A stretch of DNA of 64,000 nucleotides from Phenylobacterium sp. SCN 70-31 (GTDB taxonomy: Bacteria; Pseudomonadota; Alphaproteobacteria; Caulobacterales; Caulobacteraceae): positions 124,001 through 188,000 of the forward strand of contig NZ_MEEX01000003.1 in assembly GCF_001724605.1 (NCBI RefSeq). The letters are read 5' to 3'. Below are positions 58,308 to 64,000 of this stretch, piece by piece. Position numbers and translations under genes: made by a program. Under the pieces are notes generated by a model, which was not told the origin of the DNA, ran no database searches, and saw only the letters and a list, made by a program, of their open reading frames with translations. Numbering within the stretch: the stretch's first letter is position 1; each line of letters begins with the position of its first letter.

Positions 58308-60392
58308 TCAGGCCGCAGCCGAGGCCACCGGCGCCCCGTCGGCGTCGCGCCCCACCCAGGCTGTCAGGCAGGCGTGGAGCTTCTCGATGTTGATCGGCTT
58401 CGCCACGCTGTCGACCATGCCCGCCGCCTGCATTCGCGCCAGTTGCTCGGGCAGGACGTCCGCGCTCATGGCGATCACCGGCGTCCGGGCCACCGTCCCT
58501 TCCAGCTCGCGGATCGCGCGTGTGGCCGCCAGGCCGTCCATGCCCGGCATGTGCACGTCCATCAGGATGGCGTCGTAGCGGCCCACCCGCGCCATCTCCA
58601 CCGCTTCGTGGCCGTCGCACGCGAGATCGACCGTGCAGCCCAGCATCGCCAGGACGGCCTGCCCCAGGTCGCGGTTCACCGGATGATCGTCCACCAGCAG
58701 GATATGCGCCGTCATCGCGCCCACGTCCGCCTCGGCCTGACCGCTCCGCGCCGGCCGCGTCGTCCGCGCCAACGGCGCTTCCATCCAGAATTCCGATCCC
58801 GCGCCGGGTATGGAGCGCACGCCCACCTCGCCGCCCATGACCTGCGCGAGGCCCTTGCAGATGGCCAGTCCCAGGCCTGTCCCGCCGTAGGTCCGGCCGA
58901 TCGAGCCGTCCACCTGCCGGAAGCGATCGAACAGCACCGACTGCGCGTCCTCGGGGATACCCACGCCCGTGTCGACCACGGCGAAGCGGATCAGGTCCCG
59001 CTCGCCCGCCGGCGTCGCGGTCAGCGCCAGGGTGACCTGTCCCGCGTCGGTGAACTTCACCGCATTGTTGAGGAAGTTCAGCAGGACCTGGCACAGACGA
59101 TGGTCGTCGCACACGTAGGCCTCGGCCAGATCGCCGGCCACCGTCATCTCCAGGGCCAGCCCCTTGCGCTCCGCCGCCTCCTCCACGATCGCCAGGGCGT
59201 CGCGGCATACGTCCATGAGGTCGACGGGCTTGGGGTCCAGTTCGAGGCGTCCGGCCTCGACCTTCGAGAAGTCCAGGATATCGTTCACGACGGTGAGCAG
59301 GGCGTCGCCCGACCGCCGGATGACTCCGATCTGCCGCCTCGCCACCTCGGGCAGGTCGGTCCGCTCCAGCACCTGGGCGAAACCGATGATCGAGTTCAGC
59401 GGGGTGCGGATTTCGTGGCTCATGGTCGCCAGGAACTCGGTCTTGGCCACCGATGCGGCCTGGGCGCGGTCGCGCGCCCGCCGGTCGCTGCGGGCGCGAC
59501 TGGCGAGAAGCGCCCGCAGACGCTGCTGGTGCGTGGCGGTCAGGGCGGTGACGATGCCCGTGGCGAAGATCATCGCCAGATAGACCTGCATCACCGTGAT
59601 CTGCTCGCTCAGGCTCATCTGGCCCGCGAGGATGGGCGAGCGCCCGATCGTCAGCCCCACCGACAGCATGGCCGCGCAGATCAGCACCATGGCCAGGATC
59701 ACCGCCCTCGGTCCCATGCGCAGCCCCAGCAGCGTCACGGCGGGGAACAGGCTGAGAAGGGCCAGGGGCGCAGCCGGCGTCGCCAGCAGGGCGGCCAGCC
59801 CGGTCACCAGCACGCCGCCGGCCACGGCCTCCCACAGTGGCCTCGCTGCGGCCATGGGCGCGACGCGGTGGCCCAGCAGCAGGATCGCCGGCAACACCAG
59901 CGACATGCCCAGGAACTTGGCCGCCAGCCGGTTCAGGACCATCGCCGTCGGAAATTCGCCGTACAGGACATGGGCGACGAGCCCGACGATCCCGGACCCC
60001 ACGATCAGAACCGGCAGGAGCGCCAGGAAGATCAGGCGCGCGAAGCGGCCGGGCGTGGTCAGGCGCACCGCATTCAGGTGCCGCGCCAGATGGGTGACGA
60101 TGATGGCTTCGAAGAAGTTCAGCAGCGAATAGGCCACCGCATCGAACAAGGTGTGGCGGAAGGCGAGGATGATCGCCACCTGGATCGTGAAGCCTGCGGC
60201 GAGACACACGGGAGTCCAGCGCCGCGGCAGCAGCAGGATGGCGCCGATGACGAAGGCGTTGGCGGTCCAGATCGCATCGACGCCGCCGGCCTCCACCCGC
60301 ATGACGTTGGTCAGCCAGAGGTTCAGCGCGTAGCCGCCGCAAAGCAGGGCCGCGACAAGGGCCTGGCTCGAACGCCGCTCCATCTCCGACAC
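58308..60392 (-). CDS. MASE1-domain hybrid histidine kinase
   Basis: 694 residues. N-terminal MASE1-like membrane sensor with about eight helices (~10-290; VDAIWTANAFVIGAILLLPRRW is characteristic), HisKA at TEFLATMSHEIRTPLNSIIGFAQVLE, HATPase (LLNFLNNAVKFTDAG, VDTGVGIPEDA, GTGLGLAICKGL) and a receiver (HILLVDDHPVNRDLGQAVL, Asp in AILMDVHMPGMDG, Lys in VAKPINIEKL). GTG 60392 is used because GAGGA precedes it; ATG 60383 is the alternative. The phosphate must move on to an unlinked phosphotransferase or regulator. Confidence 0.92.
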   Translation of the reverse strand: MSEMERRSSQALVAALLCGGYALNLWLTNVMRVEAGGVDAIWTANAFVIGAILLLPRRWTPVCLAAGFTIQVAIILAFRHTLFDAVAYSLLNFFEAIIVTHLARHLNAVRLTTPGRFARLIFLALLPVLIVGSGIVGLVAHVLYGEFPTAMVLNRLAAKFLGMSLVLPAILLLGHRVAPMAAARPLWEAVAGGVLVTGLAALLATPAAPLALLSLFPAVTLLGLRMGPRAVILAMVLICAAMLSVGLTIGRSPILAGQMSLSEQITVMQVYLAMIFATGIVTALTATHQQRLRALLASRARSDRRARDRAQAASVAKTEFLATMSHEIRTPLNSIIGFAQVLERTDLPEVARRQIGVIRRSGDALLTVVNDILDFSKVEAGRLELDPKPVDLMDVCRDALAIVEEAAERKGLALEMTVAGDLAEAYVCDDHRLCQVLLNFLNNAVKFTDAGQVTLALTATPAGERDLIRFAVVDTGVGIPEDAQSVLFDRFRQVDGSIGRTYGGTGLGLAICKGLAQVMGGEVGVRSIPGAGSEFWMEAPLARTTRPARSGQAEADVGAMTAHILLVDDHPVNRDLGQAVLAMLGCTVDLACDGHEAVEMARVGRYDAILMDVHMPGMDGLAATRAIRELEGTVARTPVIAMSADVLPEQLARMQAAGMVDSVAKPINIEKLHACLTAWVGRDADGAPVASAAA

Positions 60393-60517
60393 CTGAACGT
60401 CCTCGACGCGCCTCTGGCGGGCACCCGTCAGACGCTAGCGCGCCGCCCGCGAAGGAAACCTTAAGGTGATCCGGGCGGCTGTGCAGCCCGTGTGGTCCTC
60501 GGGCGCACGCCGCCGCT

Positions 60518-62161
60518 TCAGGCCGCGCGAAGATCGCCGGCCAGCGCCGCCTGAAGCGTATCGAAGAGCTGGGCCGGCGAGACCGGCTTGGCCAGGTGCC
60601 GGTCGGCGCCCGCCTCGCGGCTGGCCTCGATGTGCTCGGGCAGCGCGTTGGCGCTGAGCATGATGATGGGGGTGGGGCGGGCGCCGGACTCGCGCTCGAA
60701 CTCGCGGATCATGCGGGTGGCGGTGAGACCGTCCATGATCGGCATCTGGATGTCCATCAGCACCGCGCTGAACCGTTCCCGCGCGAAGGCCTCGCAGGCC
60801 GCCTGCCCGTCCTCGGCCTCCACCGTCTCGGCGCTGATCGTGTCGAGCAGCGCGCTCACCAGCGTCCGGTTCACCGGATGGTCGTCCACCACCAGGATGC
60901 GCGCCGCCTCGTCGTCCGAGGCGGTGACCGTGCGCAGGGCCGGCGCGGCGCGCGGCGGCGCGGCGCGTTGCAGCGGCATGGAGACGGTGAAGATCGAGCC
61001 CGCGCCGGGGCGACTCTCCAGCGAGACCTCGCCGCCCATGAGCTCCACCAGGCGGCGGACAACGGCCAGGCCCAGGCCCAGGCCGCCGGTCGTGCGGGTG
61101 GCCGAGCCGTCGGCCTGCTCGAAGCTCTCGAAGATGCGCACGCGCAACGCCTCGGCGATCCCGACGCCGGTATCGGCCACCGAAAGACGGACCTGCCCCG
61201 CCGCCGGCGCATCGACCGAGACGACCACGCGGCCCGTCTGCGTGAACTTCAGCGCGTTCTGCACGAGGTTGGCCAGCACCTGCTTGACCGCGCCCCGGTC
61301 GCCCCTCACCCAGCCCTGGACCGCCGGATCGACCTCGACGCGGAAATCCAGGCCCTTGCGCGCGAACCTCAGCTCGAACAGCCGCGCCACCTCCCGGACG
61401 GCGTCGGCCAGGTTGAAGGCCGTCACCTCCAGCTTCGCCGTCTCGGATTGCAGCCGGGCGAAGTCCAGCACGTCGTGCAGCACGCCTTCCAGGTCGGCGC
61501 TCGAGGCCTGGAGCATGGCCGTCAGCCGGGCCTGCTCGGGCGACTGGGCGGTCGCCTCCAGCAGCGCCAGCCCGCCCACCACGCCGTTGAGCGGCGTGCG
61601 GATCTCATGGCTCATGTTGGTGAGGAAATCGCTCTTGGCGCGGCTCGCCGCCTCGGCGCGCGCCAGCGCATCGGCCAGGGCCCGGCGCAGGCGCAGGTTC
61701 TCCAGCGCGCCGGCCGTGGCGCGGGCCACGGCGTCCAGCGCCGCCAGTTCCTCGCCCGTCGGGTCGCGCACGTCGCGCCAATAGGCCCCGATGCACGCCA
61801 GCGGGTCCGGGCGGCCCACGGGTGTCATGACGCAGCTCTTCACGAACGTGGGCGCGTAGAGTTCGTGCGGGATCCGGGGGTCGGCGAAGACGTCGGGGAT
61901 CACCACGCGCTGACGGTGCGCGATCGCCCACCCCGAGATGCAGGCGTCCATCGGGAAGACGCCGCCCTTCCAGAGCGGTCCCACCGCGTCCTCGTCCACA
62001 TATCGCACCCGGTCGCCGTCCCTCAGGACGACCGCCACGCCGTCGGCGCCCGAGAGGCTCCGCGCCGCCGTGCGCACCACGGCCGCCACCTCGAGGGCGT
62101 CCTCGACGCCGGCCAGCCGCTCCACGGCCTGCGCCAGCGTCAGGACGGGTTCTTGCGCCAT
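60518..62161 (-). CDS. GAF-domain hybrid histidine kinase
   Basis: 547 residues. GAF domain (~10-155; GVFPMDACISGWAIAHRQRVVIPDVFADPRIP), HisKA (DFLTNMSHEIRTPLNGVVGGLALLEA), HATPase (LANLVQNALKFTQTG, VADTGVGIAEAL, GGLGLGLAVVRRLVE) and receiver (ILVVDDHPVNRTLVSALLDTI, Asp in AVLMDIQMPIMDG, Lys in LAKPVSPAQL). Soluble. It follows the same strand order as the MASE1 kinase, with AAGGAG upstream of the ATG. The GAF type may sense a small molecule or light; nothing seen decides. Confidence 0.92.
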   Translation of the reverse strand: MAQEPVLTLAQAVERLAGVEDALEVAAVVRTAARSLSGADGVAVVLRDGDRVRYVDEDAVGPLWKGGVFPMDACISGWAIAHRQRVVIPDVFADPRIPHELYAPTFVKSCVMTPVGRPDPLACIGAYWRDVRDPTGEELAALDAVARATAGALENLRLRRALADALARAEAASRAKSDFLTNMSHEIRTPLNGVVGGLALLEATAQSPEQARLTAMLQASSADLEGVLHDVLDFARLQSETAKLEVTAFNLADAVREVARLFELRFARKGLDFRVEVDPAVQGWVRGDRGAVKQVLANLVQNALKFTQTGRVVVSVDAPAAGQVRLSVADTGVGIAEALRVRIFESFEQADGSATRTTGGLGLGLAVVRRLVELMGGEVSLESRPGAGSIFTVSMPLQRAAPPRAAPALRTVTASDDEAARILVVDDHPVNRTLVSALLDTISAETVEAEDGQAACEAFARERFSAVLMDIQMPIMDGLTATRMIREFERESGARPTPIIMLSANALPEHIEASREAGADRHLAKPVSPAQLFDTLQAALAGDLRAA

Positions 62162-62182
62162 GCCCGTTCGTCTCCTTGCCGG

Positions 62183-62197
62183 GGACCCGCCGGGTCC
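62183..62197. promoter_or_regulatory. 15-bp palindrome in the leader of the GAF kinase
   Basis: GGACCCG-C-CGGGTCC, a perfect 7+1+7 dyad starting 21 bp upstream of the kinase ATG (62161). It could be an operator or a leader hairpin; high G+C makes chance palindromes common. Confidence 0.3.
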
Positions 62198-62300
62198 GCG
62201 GAAAGCGTCTCGCCGAATGGTTTAGATTTTCAGAACCGACATCCACGGCTGTGAATGCGCGCGAGCTTCGGACTCCGGAGGCGGAGACCCGCGCACAGGC

Positions 62301-63902
62301 TCACGCCGCCACGGGCGGCGGCTCGCCGGCGGCGATGGCGCGTTCCAGCTTCGTGGTCTCCGCCGCCTCGGCGCGCAGGCTCAGCGCCCAGAGCGCCACC
62401 AGGGCCACCACCGACGCGGCCAGCATGCTGATCACGCCGGCCTGGAGCGAGCCGCTGACCGCGGCGATCTTGCCGGACGCATACGGCCCGAGCGACAGAC
62501 CGACCATCGTGCTCCCCACCAGGTAGACCGCGCTGATGGTCCCGTACATGCGGGGCAGCACGAAGTCCTGGTAGGTGGCGACCGCCGACCCGGTCCAGAG
62601 ATTCGCCAGGAAGTAGACGCACGGGCTCAGCAGCACATACGTCCCGAAGTCCGGCGCCAGCACCATCGCCACGATGAAGGGAGCCGGCAGGACCGCGGCG
62701 AGCATGCAGGTGAAGATCCGGCCGCGGGGATCCCGCTCCTTCCACAGGTCCGAGAGACGGCCGCCCAGAATCACGCCGGCCGCCGCCGCCGCCGCGCCCG
62801 GCAGGCCGATGGCCACACCCGCCGTGCTGGCGCTCACATCGTAGGTCCGCATGGCGAACGGCGCGCCCCAGAAGCTGATCACATAGGTTATGACGGCGAG
62901 GCAGCCGAAGCCCAGCACCGCCAGCGGCACCACCGGCGACCCCAGGATCAGCTTATGCGTCGGGGGGTCGGTGAAGCGGAGCGACTGGGTCCACGAGAAC
63001 AGGGCGTAGAAGCCCACGGCGTAGGCGATCCATTGTCCCGCGTCGCCGGTGAGCCGGATCAGGCCGAACGCGATGGCGACGATGACGGCCAGCCCGATCA
63101 GATTGCGGCGCAGCGCCCCCGGGAACCTCGAGACGCTCCACAGCGTGAACGGCGGCAGAATGGTCATCACATCGGCGAGGAACATCCGCCACGCGCCCGG
63201 GCGCACCACGGGCTCGATCACCCCGGCGTCCGTCCTGCGGACGGGCTCGCGCAGGGTCATGACCCAGAGCGCCACGAGGAGTCCCGGCAGGCCCACCGCC
63301 AGGAACGTGACCTGCCAGCCCTGTAGCCCGAGCGGCGCGCCACCGCCCGCGAAGGCGGTGTTCCAGTTGTCCGAGATCAGTCCGCCGATCGGCAGGCTCA
63401 GCCCCATGCCCAGATAGACCCCGGACGTGTAGATCGATGCGGCCAGGGCGCGGCGGTTCTTGGGGAAATAGCCGGCCAGCATGGAGAACGCCGCGGGCGA
63501 GGCGCTGGCCTCGCCGATGCCGACCCCGATCCTCGCCGCCGCGAGCTGCGCATAGTTCGTGGCGAAGCCCGACAGCGCCGTCATGCCGGACCACAGCGCC
63601 AGCCCCATGGCCATGAGGTGACCACGGCGCCAGTTGTCCGCCAGGCGTCCGAGCGGCACGCCGAACACCGCGTAGAAGACGGCGAAGGCGGTGCCATAGA
63701 GGAAGCCGAGGTCGCCGTCCTCCAGGACAAGGGCGTCCTTGATGTCCTCGGCGAGGATCGAGAGGATCTGCCGGTCGATGAAGTTCAGGGTGTAGACCAC
63801 CACCAGGACGCCCAGCGCGTACCAGGCGTAGGGTCCGCTCGTCCGTCGCGCCTGCGAGGCGTCGGCGGCGGTCCGGGCGTCTGCTTCCGACTGAGGGTTC
63901 AT
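62301..63902 (-). CDS. MFS transporter (Spinster-like group)
   Basis: 533 residues, 12 helices. YAWYALGVLVVVYTLNFIDRQILSILAEDIKDAL at the N-terminus is the hallmark of the alphaproteobacterial spinster-type MFS group. GRLADNWRRGHLMAMGLALWS is the motif-A loop, and GEASASPAAFSMLAGYFPKNRRALA follows helix 4. ATG 63902 is preferred to GTG 63947 since the extra residues are low-complexity. Members are often found with TonB receptors and catabolic genes; the substrate is unknown. It lies 139 bp upstream of the GAF kinase on the same strand. Confidence 0.88.
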   Translation of the reverse strand: MNPQSEADARTAADASQARRTSGPYAWYALGVLVVVYTLNFIDRQILSILAEDIKDALVLEDGDLGFLYGTAFAVFYAVFGVPLGRLADNWRRGHLMAMGLALWSGMTALSGFATNYAQLAAARIGVGIGEASASPAAFSMLAGYFPKNRRALAASIYTSGVYLGMGLSLPIGGLISDNWNTAFAGGGAPLGLQGWQVTFLAVGLPGLLVALWVMTLREPVRRTDAGVIEPVVRPGAWRMFLADVMTILPPFTLWSVSRFPGALRRNLIGLAVIVAIAFGLIRLTGDAGQWIAYAVGFYALFSWTQSLRFTDPPTHKLILGSPVVPLAVLGFGCLAVITYVISFWGAPFAMRTYDVSASTAGVAIGLPGAAAAAAGVILGGRLSDLWKERDPRGRIFTCMLAAVLPAPFIVAMVLAPDFGTYVLLSPCVYFLANLWTGSAVATYQDFVLPRMYGTISAVYLVGSTMVGLSLGPYASGKIAAVSGSLQAGVISMLAASVVALVALWALSLRAEAAETTKLERAIAAGEPPPVAA

Positions 63903-64000
63903 CGGGCTCTCGTGAGGTCTTGAGGCCTGGGACGCCGTCGCGGCCACGCGGGCGAGGGATCGGCGCAGGGAGAGGACCGGCGCGGGAGCCGCGCCGGCCG

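Noticed and set aside
56320..60342. 1340-codon frame opposite or out of frame with the kinases
   Set aside because: Arg/Gly/Pro/Ala-rich shadow of two real kinase genes; no domain.

Overview
The window is high-GC DNA that reads like a member of the Caulobacteraceae (Caulobacter/Phenylobacterium/Brevundimonas relatives). The evidence is the very high G+C, dense short-spaced operons, PEPxxWA-CTERM proteins, HWE-family kinases, a TonB receptor, and above all a ceramide/ceramide-phosphoglycerate locus. From memory, that locus matches the gene order of Caulobacter crescentus CCNA_01210 to CCNA_01225. No phage, insertion sequence, CRISPR array or rRNA was seen. There is one tRNA (Lys, CTT).

Layout. 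1-3.4 kb: methylcrotonyl-CoA carboxylase (leucine degradation), with the two subunit genes separated by a long perfect hairpin. 3.4-5.4 kb: an AlbA_2/Schlafen-like gene beside tRNA-Lys, possibly a small islet. 5.6-10.2 kb: two paralogous PEPxxWA-CTERM proteins, a LuxR-type regulator with a palindrome in front of it, a small exported protein and an exported caspase-like protease with an EF-hand-like loop. 10.5-25.4 kb: the sphingolipid locus. It holds a flippase, acyl-ACP ligase, ceramide reductase, ACP, serine palmitoyltransferase, nucleotidyltransferase-like protein, ceramide kinase, CDP-alcohol phosphotransferase, phosphoesterase, HIT protein, LptF/LptG-like permeases, GNAT ceramide synthase and two sugar-NTP-transferase-fold proteins. 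Together they would make, modify and possibly export anionic sphingolipids.

25.6-30.6 kb: a SWIB protein, a degenerate dienelactone-hydrolase-like protein, and a TetR-controlled HlyD/DHA2 efflux system with a thioesterase. 30.7-38.8 kb: Lrp regulator, acyl-CoA synthetase, thiolase, two small unknown genes, D-aminoacylase-like amidohydrolase, HWE kinase, LiuR-like MerR regulator and acyl-CoA dehydrogenase (fatty or branched acyl-CoA metabolism). 38.8-46.2 kb: TonB receptor, second LuxR-type regulator, exported TPR-CHAT protease and a double winged-helix regulator. 46.2-55.1 kb: a LacI regulon (GMC dehydrogenase with its small subunit, DUF1080 lipoprotein, two TIM-barrel isomerases, Gfo/Idh/MocA oxidoreductase, MFS transporter, LacI). 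It carries two copies of one 16-bp operator and is most simply read as a 3-keto-glycoside pathway. 55.1-64 kb: metY, three sensor kinases carrying receiver domains, and an MFS transporter.

The most useful leads are: (i) the LptFG-like pair and Wzx-like flippase inside the sphingolipid locus, as candidate sphingolipid export machinery; (ii) two loci that each pair a LuxR-type regulator with an exported clan-CD protease (caspase, CHAT); (iii) the two identical, oppositely oriented LacI operators that define a glycoside regulon; (iv) the 20-bp-armed hairpin inside the carboxylase operon. All functional names rest on motif reading and memory of families; no database search was run.
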